NCBI GenBank assembly: GCA_964442745.1
Contig: CAYUAI010000005.1
Location: 51,983 to 115,982 of the forward strand
Length of the DNA: 64,000 nt
DNA from: CAYUAI01 sp964442745
GTDB taxonomy: Bacteria; Pseudomonadota; Gammaproteobacteria; S012-40
Direction: 5' to 3'
Every line of letters begins with the position of its first letter. Position 1 is the stretch's first letter. Below are positions 27,494-36,641 of the stretch, piece by piece. Both the position numbers and the translations under genes were made by a program. The notes beneath the pieces were generated by a model. The model saw nothing but the letters and a program-made list of their open reading frames with translations, ran no database searches and was not told where the DNA came from.

Positions 27494-27723
27494 TGCTAGA
27501 CGGTGAGCCTCCTTCGATCGTGATGTTGGAGTGTTTAAATACCTTGCTTGAGTTACATGGTTTGTCGAGAAATGTGTGACTCGTTGAGTCTATGCTAAGT
27601 GTGCTAAAAGTGGCTTAAACTGTATTTTATTTGTTTTTGCAAGCTAATTGACCGAAAATGAGGCCCAGCCGCAGTATGTAGCTAAACTTGTAACAAGAAT
27701 TTTTACGACCTCTTGGAGGCTGG

Positions 27724-28554
27724 ATGTCAAATAATACGCATGCACTGAGCAGTGACTCGTTGGTAGAAATTGAAGGGTTGAAATTTAGTCATGGGGAACG
27801 TGTCATTTTAGATGGTGTTGACATTAAAATACCTCGTGGCAAAGTAACGACTATAATGGGGCCGAGTGGCACAGGTAAGACCACATTGCTGCGTTTGATT
27901 AGTGCTCAGTTGACGGCCACCTCTGGGCAAGTGCGGGTGGATGGGCTTAATGTGGCGACCTTGAAGCGTCAGGCACTTTATGAGTTACGCAAGCGCATGG
28001 GCATGATGTTTCAAACCGGGGCTTTATTTTCTGACTTGACGGTGTTTGAAAATGTGGCTTTTCCACTCAGAGAGCATACCGATTTATCGTTGGCCATGAT
28101 CCGCAGTATTGTATTGATGAAATTACAAGCGGTTGGTTTGCGAGGCGCACGGGATTTGATGCCCAATGAATTATCCGGTGGTATGGCAAGACGGGTGGCG
28201 TTGGCGAGGGCGATTGTGTTAGACCCGATGATGATTATGTATGATGAGCCATTTACTGGGCAAGATCCGATTACTGTCGGGGTGGTGATGAAGTTGATTC
28301 GTTTCTTAAACGATAATCTTGGGTTAACCAGCATTTTAGTGTCGCATGATGTGCAGGAAGTATTGGCGATTTCTGATTATTTGTATGTCATTTCGGGTGG
28401 CAAAGTGGTGGAGCATGGCTCTCCAGAACAATTAAGGCAATCGGATTCCGTCTGGGTGCAACAGTTTTTGCGAGGCTTGCCTGACGGTCCGGCCGCCTTT
28501 CATTATCCTGCCAACGATTATCAAGCCGACTTATTGTCGGGAGCGCAGGTATGA
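27724..28554 (+). CDS. mlaF: Phospholipid transport ABC ATPase MlaF
   Basis: ATPase of the MlaFEDB inner-membrane complex that moves phospholipids between inner and outer membranes to keep outer-membrane asymmetry. Walker A is GPSGTGKT (residues 46-53), the signature LSGGMARRVALARAI, Walker B MIMYDEPFTGQDPI and the switch His VSHDV. At 276 residues it is full length. It starts the operon mlaF-mlaE-mlaD-TolC family-mlaC-mlaB and overlaps mlaE by four bases. TTGGAGG lies upstream. Confidence 0.96.
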   Translation: MSNNTHALSSDSLVEIEGLKFSHGERVILDGVDIKIPRGKVTTIMGPSGTGKTTLLRLISAQLTATSGQVRVDGLNVATLKRQALYELRKRMGMMFQTGALFSDLTVFENVAFPLREHTDLSLAMIRSIVLMKLQAVGLRGARDLMPNELSGGMARRVALARAIVLDPMMIMYDEPFTGQDPITVGVVMKLIRFLNDNLGLTSILVSHDVQEVLAISDYLYVISGGKVVEHGSPEQLRQSDSVWVQQFLRGLPDGPAAFHYPANDYQADLLSGAQV

Positions 28555-29333
28555 TGGGGGGGGTGCAGCGACTCGGCGCCAAGGCATTATTCTTTTTTGA
28601 GCGACTGGGTTGTGCTCATCTTTTCCTCGGTCGGGTACTGCTCGCTGTGCCCAGTTTATTTGGGCAGTTTCGATTGCTTGTGCAACAAATGCATTCGGTG
28701 GGCGTATTGTCATTGCAAATCATTGCCGTGTCGGGGCTGACGGTGGGGATGGTGCTTGGCTTACAGGGTTATCATACCTTGGTTGATTTTGGGGCGGAAG
28801 AGTCTTTAGGACAAGTCGTTGCGCTGTCTTTAGTCCGAGAGATGGGGCCGGTACTCACGGCGCTATTATTTGCAGGGCGAGCGGGTTCTGCGATTACGGC
28901 TGAAATCGGTTTAATGAAAGTGACTGAACAATTATCGGCCATGGAGATGATGGCGGTGGACCCTTATCGCCGGGTTATCGCGCCTCGGTTTGTGGCTGGG
29001 GTAATTTCTATGCCTTTGCTGGCGGCCATTTTTAGTGCACTGGGGGTTTTGGGTGGCTATTTTGTGGGGGTTGGATTGCTCGGTGTGGATGGCGGTGCTT
29101 TTTGGTCGCAAATGCAGACCAAGGTGGATTTATTTGATGACATTCTCAACGGTGTGATTAAGAGCATTATTTTTGGTGCGGTGGCGACTGGGATTGCGGT
29201 CTTTGAAGGGTATCATGCGGCGCCGACGACGGAAGGAGTGAGCCGTGCTACCACCCGAACGGTTGTTTATACCGCCTTTGCCATTTTAGGCTTGGATTTT
29301 ATCTTAACTGCACTGATGTTTGGAGGCTTATAA
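28551..29333 (+). CDS. mlaE: Phospholipid transport permease MlaE
   Basis: Inner-membrane permease of the Mla ABC transporter, 260 residues. The whole MlaE family pattern is present: VGVLSLQIIAVSGLTVGMVLGLQGY, LVREMGPVLTALLFAGRAGSAITAEIGLMKVTEQLSAMEMMAVDPYRRVI, and GVSRATTRTVVYTAFAILGLDFILTALMFG. The start codon ATG overlaps the mlaF stop (ATGA) and is followed by ATG then a run of eight G (28556-28563). One-base slippage there would frameshift the permease. Confidence 0.96.
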   Translation: MMGGVQRLGAKALFFFERLGCAHLFLGRVLLAVPSLFGQFRLLVQQMHSVGVLSLQIIAVSGLTVGMVLGLQGYHTLVDFGAEESLGQVVALSLVREMGPVLTALLFAGRAGSAITAEIGLMKVTEQLSAMEMMAVDPYRRVIAPRFVAGVISMPLLAAIFSALGVLGGYFVGVGLLGVDGGAFWSQMQTKVDLFDDILNGVIKSIIFGAVATGIAVFEGYHAAPTTEGVSRATTRTVVYTAFAILGLDFILTALMFGGL

Positions 29334-29335
29334 GA

Positions 29336-29803
29336 ATGCAAAAACAAAAGGTTGAGATTGCTGTTGGCATTTTTGTCGTGCTGGGCCTGGCAGCGCTTGT
29401 GATGCTAGCGATGAAAGTGAGCAATCTAAGTGCTTTATCGGGTAATGCGGGTTATTATTTGACAGCGCGATTTGATAATATTGGGGGCTTAAAAGTGCGT
29501 TCGCCGGTGAATATGGCGGGCGTGCGAATTGGCCAGGTTACGGCGATTCGTTTAGACCAAGCGACGTTTGAAGCGGTGGTGATGTTGCGGGTTTCTGAAC
29601 AATTTAACCAGCTGCCGTTAGATACCAGCGCCAGTGTTTATACGTCCGGTTTGCTCGGGGAGCAATATATTTCCTTAGAACCCGGTGGCGAAGAGACCTT
29701 TTTAGCCGATGGGGCAGAAATTAAAATAACCTCATCATCATTTGTTTTAGAGCAAGTGATTGGTGAAGTATTGTTCAGTAAAGCCGCCGGCGAAGATAAA
29801 TAA
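29336..29803 (+). CDS. mlaD: Mla lipid-binding MCE protein MlaD
   Basis: Inner-membrane-anchored MCE-domain protein whose hexamer forms the periplasmic lipid tunnel on MlaFE. A single N-terminal helix (VGIFVVLGLAALVMLAM) precedes the MCE domain: YYLTARFDNIGGLKVRSPVNMAGVRIGQV, then YTSGLLGEQYISLEPGG. At 155 residues it matches the short gammaproteobacterial form. It starts two bases after mlaE. Confidence 0.96.
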   Translation: MQKQKVEIAVGIFVVLGLAALVMLAMKVSNLSALSGNAGYYLTARFDNIGGLKVRSPVNMAGVRIGQVTAIRLDQATFEAVVMLRVSEQFNQLPLDTSASVYTSGLLGEQYISLEPGGEETFLADGAEIKITSSSFVLEQVIGEVLFSKAAGEDK

Positions 29804-29965
29804 CGATGCAAAGGCCGTGTTGGTAGGGTCGTCTTCTCGTTGCTAAAATCAATCCGTGATTTTGGCATTGACAGGAGTCAATCGCTTGGGTAGTTAGTTT
29901 CGCTGACGCTAAGTGATGGTATTTTTCCATCAATTAAATCTTTCATTAGGACTTCGTTTTTTTAT

Positions 29966-31351
29966 ATGAGTATTTGGTTAAGGGCTAGCAAGATTTGGCC
30001 TAGGGTCGTTTTGGTTGGAAGTATTATTGGTTGTGTTGGGCTGGTTTCAGCTGAGACATTCACCTTAGAGCAAGCGATCGAAAGAGCACTTACTGCGGAC
30101 CCGCGGGTCGAAGAAAAAGAGCATTTAGTGATGGCAGCGAAGGCATTATTACAAGAAGCGCAAGGTGGCGATGGCCTTAAAGTCGATGTTAATACCTTTT
30201 TAGGCATTTCTCCTGGAATTGATGGTGGGTTTTTTAAAGAAAGCTGCGTTGGTGAGCTTAACAAATGTGTCAGAGATGATCGTTTTACCTTAGAAGATGG
30301 CATATCGCCATGGTTTTACTTTAAACTGTCACTCATTAAACCCTTGTTTACTTTTGGTAAAATAGAAAATTACAGTGATGCAGCGAATGCCAATATTGCG
30401 ATTAAAAAAGCGGAGGTACGCTTGCAACGCTCAGAAATCATTCTCGACACTAAAAAAGCGTATTTTGGTCATTTGACAGCCAAGGATAGTCGTCTATTTT
30501 TGCAGGATATTCAACAGCGGATTGATAATGCTTTGCAGTTGGTCATGGATTGGCTGGATGGCGGGGACGGTGATGTGAAAGTGTCCGATCGTTATGCCCT
30601 TGAATCAGCCAGCGCCTTGGCCAGCAAGTTTATTTCTCAAGCGCAGGGTTTAGAGCAGGTGAGTTTGAGTGGCCTAAAAGTTGTTACCGGTATCGGCTTA
30701 GACAATGCGCTTAGCTTGGCTGACGAACATTTAAAGCCGGTGACGTTGCCGAGTGAGACGTTGCCGGTATTGCAAGCGCGTGCCGCCCAAATGCGCCCAG
30801 AAATTAGTCAATTAAACGCGGGCTTGGAAGCGCGGCGGGCACTAGTGGCGGCCAATAAAGCGATGATTAAACCGAATATTTATGCAGGGATTGTCGGGAT
30901 GCTGTCGTATTCCTATGGCCGGGACCCCATTGATAACCCGCATATTTCTGACCCATTTAATGACTATGGTGTTACTCCTTTGGTGGGTATGCAGTGGAGT
31001 TGGGAGACAGGTCGGCAGCCAGCGAAAGTCGCTCAGGCACAGGCTGAGCTCAGCGCTTTGATAGCGAAGTCTTCGTTTGCGCGGGAAGGGATTGCGTTTC
31101 AAGTGGCGGAGCAATTTAACCAAATGCATGCGTATTATGATTCCGTGCAGAGTTTGCGCAAGAGTGCCAAGGCGGCACGCCGTTGGATGATTAGTAGTTA
31201 TACTGATTTTAGTGCGGGGATTGAAAAAGTAGATGGTGTGATTACAGCCTTTCAAGCTTATGTTTTAGCCTATACTGAATATCTGCGAACGGTGTTTGAA
31301 TACAATATGTATGTGGCACGACTGGAACATGTGACGGGAGCGTATCAATGA
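29966..31351 (+). CDS. TolC-family outer-membrane protein in the mla operon
   Basis: A 461-residue outer-membrane efflux-type protein. It has an N-terminal export signal ending near LVSA|ETF; an internal IIGC could alternatively be a lipobox. ETFTLEQAIERALTADPRVEE is the typical TolC N-terminal repeat. Later come long amphipathic helices and a second repeat (PEISQLNAGLEARRALVAANKAMIKPNIYAGIVG) with the usual Pro-Asn-Ile after the helix. It sits 162 bases after mlaD and overlaps mlaC by four bases, so it is an integral part of this operon. In E. coli the mla operon runs directly from mlaD to mlaC and the outer-membrane partner is MlaA. A trans-envelope route for lipid is an inference. Confidence 0.85.
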   Translation: MSIWLRASKIWPRVVLVGSIIGCVGLVSAETFTLEQAIERALTADPRVEEKEHLVMAAKALLQEAQGGDGLKVDVNTFLGISPGIDGGFFKESCVGELNKCVRDDRFTLEDGISPWFYFKLSLIKPLFTFGKIENYSDAANANIAIKKAEVRLQRSEIILDTKKAYFGHLTAKDSRLFLQDIQQRIDNALQLVMDWLDGGDGDVKVSDRYALESASALASKFISQAQGLEQVSLSGLKVVTGIGLDNALSLADEHLKPVTLPSETLPVLQARAAQMRPEISQLNAGLEARRALVAANKAMIKPNIYAGIVGMLSYSYGRDPIDNPHISDPFNDYGVTPLVGMQWSWETGRQPAKVAQAQAELSALIAKSSFAREGIAFQVAEQFNQMHAYYDSVQSLRKSAKAARRWMISSYTDFSAGIEKVDGVITAFQAYVLAYTEYLRTVFEYNMYVARLEHVTGAYQ

Positions 31352-31959
31352 AGAATTATATTAAATGCTGGGTATTCTTGTTGCTGGTTGTTTTTTGTTT
31401 AGGCGCGCAGGCGAGTCGGCAGTCGCCGCAAGATCTGATTGAGTCAACAGCCAATCAGGTGCTAAAAAAACTGTCGAGTGAAAAGGCTTTGATATCTAAG
31501 GAGCCCGGTCGGGTTTATGACCTGGTGAATGAGTTTATTTTGCCGCATTTTGATTTTGAGCGGATGTCAAAATCGGTATTGGGGAAATATTGGCGCCGTA
31601 CAACAACCGAACAGAAAACCCGTTTTATTGAAGAATTCAGAACGCTATTAGTGAGAACTTATGCCACTTCATTGGCCGAGTATACCAACAATAAAATTAG
31701 TTATTTACCTTTTCGGGATGATGTGTCCAGTGGTGATGTGACCGTTCGGTCTGAAATTGATCAGCCTGGCGGGTTTCCCATCCCGATTAACTATCGTTTG
31801 AAAAAAAACGGAGATACCTGGAAGGTTTATGATGTGACCATTGATGATATCAGTTTAGTGGCGAACTATCGCTCTTCTTTTTCCAAAGAAATTCGTAAGG
31901 CTGGCCTTGATAAGTTGATTAGTACGCTGACTCACAGAAATAAGCAACATGCGCCATGA
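31348..31959 (+). CDS. mlaC: Periplasmic phospholipid-binding protein MlaC
   Basis: Soluble periplasmic shuttle that carries phospholipid between the outer-membrane component and MlaD. It has a signal peptide (WVFLLLVVFCLGAQA) and the Ttg2D/MlaC fold: VNEFILPHFDFERMSKSVLGKYWRRTTTEQKTRFIEEFRTLLVRTYATSL, then GDTWKVYDVTIDDISLVANYRSSFSKEIRKAGLDKLI. At 203 residues it is complete. It overlaps the TolC-family gene upstream and mlaB downstream by four bases each. Confidence 0.95.
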   Translation: MKNYIKCWVFLLLVVFCLGAQASRQSPQDLIESTANQVLKKLSSEKALISKEPGRVYDLVNEFILPHFDFERMSKSVLGKYWRRTTTEQKTRFIEEFRTLLVRTYATSLAEYTNNKISYLPFRDDVSSGDVTVRSEIDQPGGFPIPINYRLKKNGDTWKVYDVTIDDISLVANYRSSFSKEIRKAGLDKLISTLTHRNKQHAP

Positions 31960-32246
31960 GTCAGGTAAATTTCGCTCAAGTTAGGACAGGCGCTTATAGC
32001 ATTGAAGGTCAATTGACCTATTCAACAGTATCAAGTGTGGTGAACAAAGGGTTAGTTGCTTTTGATCAGTCCGCGAAATGTCAAATTGATTTAGCCGGTG
32101 TGACACAGGCCGATAGCGCTGGTTTGTCGCTTATCGTAGAATGGGTCAAATATGCAAAATCGAACAATATCACCTTGGATTTTGTCAATGTACCCGAGCA
32201 GATGAAAGCTTTGTCCAAAGTGAATGGTTTGGAGTTCATGATTTAA
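31956..32246 (+). CDS. mlaB: STAS-domain protein MlaB
   Basis: A 96-residue STAS protein that binds MlaF and stabilises the ABC complex. CQIDLAGVTQADSAGLSLIVEWVKYAKSNNITLDFVNVP is the STAS core, with the Asp-Ser pair of the family at TQADSAGL. Its ATG overlaps the mlaC stop. It is the last gene of the mla operon; a possible promoter follows before ibaG. Confidence 0.92.
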   Translation: MSQVNFAQVRTGAYSIEGQLTYSTVSSVVNKGLVAFDQSAKCQIDLAGVTQADSAGLSLIVEWVKYAKSNNITLDFVNVPEQMKALSKVNGLEFMI

Positions 32247-32250
32247 GTTT

Positions 32251-32278
32251 TTGGCTTGAGTATAAAATAGCATATACT
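32251..32278 (+). promoter_or_regulatory. Candidate sigma-70 promoter for ibaG-murA-his
   Basis: TTGGCT at 32251-32256 and TATACT at 32273-32278 with a 16-base spacer, 49 bases before the ibaG start and just after the mlaB stop. It could give murA and the his genes their own transcript. Confidence 0.45.
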
Positions 32279-32326
32279 GTATAGTTAGTTACGTCGCTCA
32301 GGCGTGGGGTTTTTTAAGGTGTCTAG

Positions 32327-32584
32327 ATGAATTCCGATGAAATAAAAGCGCTAATAGAAGCGGGCATAGCGGGTGCGCAAATTTATATTTCTGGGGATGG
32401 TTGTAATGTCAAGGTTGTGGTGATTAGCGATGAGTTTGAAGGCAAATCTTTGATTGTACAGCAGCGCATGGTATACGATTGCCTTGGTGATAAAATAACG
32501 AGCGGTATCATTCATGCGCTCTCCATCAAGTCTTATACTCCGATGCAATGGGAGGCGGTGCCGAATAAAGACGAGATTGTTTAG
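32327..32584 (+). CDS. ibaG: BolA-family protein IbaG
   Basis: An 85-residue BolA-like protein; BolA-type proteins pair with monothiol glutaredoxins and bind Fe-S clusters. IKALIEAGIAGAQIYISGDGCNVKVVVISDEFEGKSLIVQQRMVYDCLGDKITSGIIHALSIKSYTP covers the class II KH-like fold, with the conserved Cys in GDGCNV and His in IIHALS. Location between the mla operon and murA is the standard one for ibaG (yrbA). Confidence 0.93.
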   Translation: MNSDEIKALIEAGIAGAQIYISGDGCNVKVVVISDEFEGKSLIVQQRMVYDCLGDKITSGIIHALSIKSYTPMQWEAVPNKDEIV

Positions 32585-32699
32585 CCCGGATCATTAAATC
32601 ATTTCCGAGCATTCCAATTTGGGTGATATCTCGTTGTACCTCAACAACAATGGCACTGTTGTTTTTACGCATTTGTTATTTTTATAAGCACCCCAGTCA

Positions 32700-34007
32700 A
32701 TGGATAAGTTAATCATTTCAGGCGGAACCACGCTAAATGGAGAAATCCGCATTTCTGGTGCTAAAAATGCCGCATTGCCTATTTTGGCCGCGACTTTATT
32801 AGCCGATTCCCCCATGTATATTTCTAATGTTCCCCATCTACATGATGTGACAACAACTATGGAATTGTTGGGACATATGGGCGTGCAACTCATGGTTGAT
32901 GAGCGCTTGAGTATTGAGGTCGATGCTTCCACGATAAAGAATTTTCGTGCTCCCTATGAGCTGGTTAGAACCATGCGAGCCTCTATCTTAGTGCTTGGCC
33001 CATTATTGGCTCGCTATGGGAAGGCAGAAGTTTCTTTACCTGGCGGGTGCGCTATTGGGACTCGCCCTGTGAACCTGCACATTAAGGGATTGCAGGCGCT
33101 GGGTGCAGAAATCACGGTGGAGTCGGGTTATATTCGTGCGCATGCCAAACGCCTAAAAGGTGCCAACATCTACATGGATGTGGTGACGGTGACCGGCACA
33201 GAAAACATCATGATGGCCGCGACCTTAGCGGATGGTATGACAGTGATCGAAAATGCGGCGAAAGAACCGGAAGTGGTGGATGTGGCGCATTGCCTAAATA
33301 ATATGGGCGCAAAAATTAGCGGTGCGGGTACGGATACGATTGTTATCGAAGGGGTAGCTCGCTTACACGGAGCCAAGCATCATATTTTACCCGATCGTAT
33401 CGAAACGGGTACCTATTTGGTGGGGGCGGCGATTACTGGTGGGCGTGTCAAGCTAAAAGATACGGAACCTAAGTATCTGGATGCGGTGTTATCAAAGTTG
33501 CGTGAGTGTGGCGCAAAAATTACTTGTGCTGACGATTGGATTGAATTGGATATGGAAGGTCGGCGGCCAAAAGCACTGGAATTGCATACCTCACCTTATC
33601 CGGCGTTTCCCACGGATATGCAGGCTCAATTTACCGCATTAAATATTGTGGCAGAGGGGGTTGGAGTGATTACCGAGACCGTTTTTGAAAACCGTTTTAT
33701 GCATATCCAAGAGCTGCAGCGGATGGGGGCGGATATACAATTGGAAGGTAATACCGCGATTAGCCGAGGTGTCAAGCAGTTGACGGGCGCCCCCGTCATG
33801 GCAACGGATTTGCGGGCTTCGGCTTGTTTGGTTTTAGCGGGACTCGTGGCACAAGGGGATACCGTGGTCGATCGCATTTATCATGTGGACCGGGGTTATG
33901 AACGGATCGAAGAAAAACTCTCCATTTTGGGAGCGAAAATTCGTCGGGTACCGGCCCATTCCTTAGCCGCACGTAGTAACGGCATGCTTAACGAAAATAG
34001 TAACTAA
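32700..34007 (+). CDS. murA: UDP-N-acetylglucosamine 1-carboxyvinyltransferase MurA
   Basis: First committed enzyme of peptidoglycan synthesis; it transfers enolpyruvate from PEP to UDP-GlcNAc. The catalytic loop LPGGCAIGTRPVNLH retains the Cys that fosfomycin alkylates. Lys and Arg of the active site lie in SGAKNAALPILAATLLA and MRASILVLGPLLARYG, and the C-terminal domain has FPTDMQAQFTALNIVAEG. At 435 residues it is close to the usual 419-425. It is followed two bases later by hisG, the common gammaproteobacterial order. Confidence 0.97.
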   Translation: MDKLIISGGTTLNGEIRISGAKNAALPILAATLLADSPMYISNVPHLHDVTTTMELLGHMGVQLMVDERLSIEVDASTIKNFRAPYELVRTMRASILVLGPLLARYGKAEVSLPGGCAIGTRPVNLHIKGLQALGAEITVESGYIRAHAKRLKGANIYMDVVTVTGTENIMMAATLADGMTVIENAAKEPEVVDVAHCLNNMGAKISGAGTDTIVIEGVARLHGAKHHILPDRIETGTYLVGAAITGGRVKLKDTEPKYLDAVLSKLRECGAKITCADDWIELDMEGRRPKALELHTSPYPAFPTDMQAQFTALNIVAEGVGVITETVFENRFMHIQELQRMGADIQLEGNTAISRGVKQLTGAPVMATDLRASACLVLAGLVAQGDTVVDRIYHVDRGYERIEEKLSILGAKIRRVPAHSLAARSNGMLNENSN

Positions 34008-34009
34008 CA

Positions 34010-34657
34010 ATGCATAATCATTTAATTATCGCGTTATCTAAAGGGCGTATTTATAAAGAGACGATACCGCTACTGGCTCATGCTGGAATTACCCCGATTG
34101 ATGACCCAGAAACCAGTCGCAAGTTGATTCTCGACACCAATCAGGCGGATGTGAAATTATTGGTGGTGAGAGCTTCTGATGTGCCAACTTACGTGGAATA
34201 TGGCGCGGCGGATTTTGGGGTGGCGGGTAAAGATGTGTTAATTGAACATGGTGCGAATAATCTGTATGAGCCATTGGATTTAAAAATTGCCTGTTGCAAA
34301 TTAATGGTGGCCGGCCGGCCGGAGGTGCTGAGTGCCGGACGACGTTTACGTATTGCGACAAAATATGTCGTTTCCACCAAAAAATATTATGCGGCCAAGG
34401 GTGAGCAAGTTGAAATTGTTAAGCTCTATGGTTCCATGGAGTTAGCGCCACTAGTGGGTTTAGCGGATGCGATTGTCGATGTGGTGGATACGGGCAATAC
34501 CTTAAAAGCCAATGGTTTGGTTCCATTAGAGAAGATTTCTGATATCAGTTCGCGGCTGATCGTCAATAAAGCCTCAATGAAGATGAAGTCAGGCAAGGTA
34601 AAAGCTTTTTTGAAGCATATGACAGAGGCTGTTGACAATACCAGTCAAGCGGCCTAA
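34010..34657 (+). CDS. hisG: ATP phosphoribosyltransferase HisG (short form)
   Basis: First enzyme of histidine synthesis (ATP + PRPP to PR-ATP). Signatures: IALSKGRIYKETIPLL, the PRPP-site region MELAPLVGLADAIVDVVDTGNTLKANGL and GAADFGVAGKDVL. At 215 residues it is the short form, which lacks the C-terminal regulatory domain and in other bacteria works with a HisZ subunit; hisZ is not in the window. It is tightly coupled to murA upstream and 22 bases before hisD. Confidence 0.96.
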   Translation: MHNHLIIALSKGRIYKETIPLLAHAGITPIDDPETSRKLILDTNQADVKLLVVRASDVPTYVEYGAADFGVAGKDVLIEHGANNLYEPLDLKIACCKLMVAGRPEVLSAGRRLRIATKYVVSTKKYYAAKGEQVEIVKLYGSMELAPLVGLADAIVDVVDTGNTLKANGLVPLEKISDISSRLIVNKASMKMKSGKVKAFLKHMTEAVDNTSQAA

Positions 34658-34679
34658 TGCTAAATTTTGAGGCATTCGC

Positions 34680-35981
34680 ATGGTAAACATGAAAGAATTA
34701 GATAGTAAGCAGGCTGATTTTTGGGAGGCGCTTAAGTGTTTAATCGCTTGGGAAGGCCTGTCAGGCCGTTCCGTCACTGAGGTGGTGAGTGATATTCTGC
34801 ACAATGTTAAAACCCGAGGTGATCAGGCGCTGCTTGAATACACCCAGCGATTCGATCATCTGACAATAAGCACCGCCGATGCACTTAAAATCCCTAAGCA
34901 ACGGTTGCAGAGTGCATGGGACAATATTTCTGCGGAGCAGCGCCAACACCTGGAAATCGCTAAGCAGCGTATTCGTGCATATCATGAGCGCCAAAAAATG
35001 ACATCATGGTCGTATAAAGAAGCAGATGGCACGCGATTGGGATTGCGGGTGACCCCCTTAGATAGTGTCGGTCTTTACGTGCCAGGTGGCAAAGCGGCTT
35101 ATCCTTCCTCGGTGTTGATGACGGCTATCCCGGCGAAAGTGGCGGGTGTTGAACAGGTGGTAATGGTGGTGCCTACGCCCCGTGGAGAGATTAATGAATT
35201 AATGTTAGCCGCGGTTTATGTCGCCGAAGTGGATGATGTCTATACGGTGGGCGGTGCGCAAGCGGTGGCGGCGTTAGCTTATGGCACAGAGACGATCCCT
35301 CAAGTATCAAAAATTGTCGGGCCTGGTAATATTTATGTGGCAACAGCAAAACGTATGGTGTTTGGCACCGTAGGGATTGATATGATTGCCGGTCCCTCGG
35401 AAATTCTAGTCATTTGTGATGGCCAAACCGATCCTGATTGGATAGCAATGGATTTATTTTCCCAGGCGGAGCATGATGAAGATGCTCAATCTATTTTGGT
35501 TTGTCCGAGCCAAGGCTATCTTGATCAAGTCAAACAAAGCATCAATAAACTCATCGTCGAGATGGAACGTCAAACCATTATTGAATCCTCACTCACCGCA
35601 CGAGGTGCGATGGTTTTGGTGCGTGATATGGATGAAGCGGCGGAAGTGGCTAATGTCATCGCGCCAGAGCACCTGGAATTGTCAATGGAAGATCCGGCCT
35701 CGTTTGTGGAGAAAATTCGCCATGCTGGGGCGATATTTATGGGCCGCCACACCTCTGAAGCGCTTGGCGATTATTGTGCCGGTCCCAGTCATGTTTTGCC
35801 AACCTCGGGTACCGCTCGGTTTAGTTCGCCGTTAGGCGTTTATGATTTTCAGAAAAGATCAAGTTTGATTATGTGTTCACCGCAAGGTGCTGACACACTG
35901 GGTAAAACGGCGTCTGTTTTAGCGCGTGGTGAAGGATTGACGGCGCATGCCTGTTCCGCTGAATATCGATTAAAAAGTTAG
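34680..35981 (+). CDS. hisD: Histidinol dehydrogenase HisD
   Basis: Zn-dependent enzyme that oxidises histidinol to histidine in two NAD-linked steps, the end of the pathway. Seen: GLYVPGGKAAYPSSVLMTAIPAKVAGV, KIVGPGNIYVATAKRMVFG, the Zn/catalytic segment DLFSQAEHDEDAQSILV and APEHLELSMEDP with the catalytic Glu-His. At 433 residues it is complete. The next enzyme gene one would expect, hisC, is absent; hisB follows directly. Confidence 0.96.
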   Translation: MVNMKELDSKQADFWEALKCLIAWEGLSGRSVTEVVSDILHNVKTRGDQALLEYTQRFDHLTISTADALKIPKQRLQSAWDNISAEQRQHLEIAKQRIRAYHERQKMTSWSYKEADGTRLGLRVTPLDSVGLYVPGGKAAYPSSVLMTAIPAKVAGVEQVVMVVPTPRGEINELMLAAVYVAEVDDVYTVGGAQAVAALAYGTETIPQVSKIVGPGNIYVATAKRMVFGTVGIDMIAGPSEILVICDGQTDPDWIAMDLFSQAEHDEDAQSILVCPSQGYLDQVKQSINKLIVEMERQTIIESSLTARGAMVLVRDMDEAAEVANVIAPEHLELSMEDPASFVEKIRHAGAIFMGRHTSEALGDYCAGPSHVLPTSGTARFSSPLGVYDFQKRSSLIMCSPQGADTLGKTASVLARGEGLTAHACSAEYRLKS

Positions 35982-36018
35982 GTGCAGCAAATAATGAATC
36001 AAGTAGGTTGTTGAGTAA

Positions 36019-36612
36019 ATGAATGACAGAAAAGCCTCCATCGTTCGGGATACTCTCGAAACGAAAATTAATGTTTCAGTGAATTTGGATGGAACCGGGC
36101 AGTCCAATTTTGATACGGGTATTCCATTTTTGGAGCATATGCTGGAGCAAGTGGCGCGTCATGGGGTGATGGATTTAACGATTCAGGCCAAAGGTGATTT
36201 GCATATTGATGCCCATCATACCGTTGAAGATATCGGTATTACCCTGGGACAAGCATTTGCCAAAGCGTTAACGGATAAAAAGGGTATTTACCGTTATGGT
36301 CATGCCTATGTCCCTTTGGATGAGGCGCTTTCCCGCGTGGTGATTGATTTTTCTGGGCGGCCAGGACTGGTGCTTCATGCCAATTTTCCAAGAGCGCAGG
36401 TGGGTGGGCTTGATGTGGATTTGTTTCACGAGTTTTTTCAAGGCTTTGTTAATCATGCACAAGTGACCCTGCATATTGATGTGATTCGTGGGCAGAATGG
36501 GCATCATATTGCCGAGACCATCTTTAAAGCTTTTGGACGGGCGCTGCGTATGGCGATAGCGTGGGATGCAAGAATGAAAGATGTGGTTCCTTCGACTAAA
36601 GGTCAATTGTGA
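36019..36612 (+). CDS. hisB: Imidazoleglycerol-phosphate dehydratase HisB (monofunctional)
   Basis: Dehydrates imidazoleglycerol phosphate to imidazole acetol phosphate. The duplicated metal-binding motifs are present: FLEHMLEQVARHG with DAHHTVEDIGI, and LFHEFFQGFVNHAQVTLHID with GHHIAETIFKAFGRAL. At 197 residues it is the single-domain enzyme, without the N-terminal histidinol-phosphatase domain of enteric HisB, so that phosphatase must be encoded elsewhere. Confidence 0.96.
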   Translation: MNDRKASIVRDTLETKINVSVNLDGTGQSNFDTGIPFLEHMLEQVARHGVMDLTIQAKGDLHIDAHHTVEDIGITLGQAFAKALTDKKGIYRYGHAYVPLDEALSRVVIDFSGRPGLVLHANFPRAQVGGLDVDLFHEFFQGFVNHAQVTLHIDVIRGQNGHHIAETIFKAFGRALRMAIAWDARMKDVVPSTKGQL

Positions 36613-36641
36613 GACCGTTGAGATAGTTTGTTATTGCGAAA

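Noticed and set aside
33970..34010. his leader peptide/attenuator before hisG
   Set aside because: hisG starts two bases after murA, leaving no room, and no run of His codons is seen.
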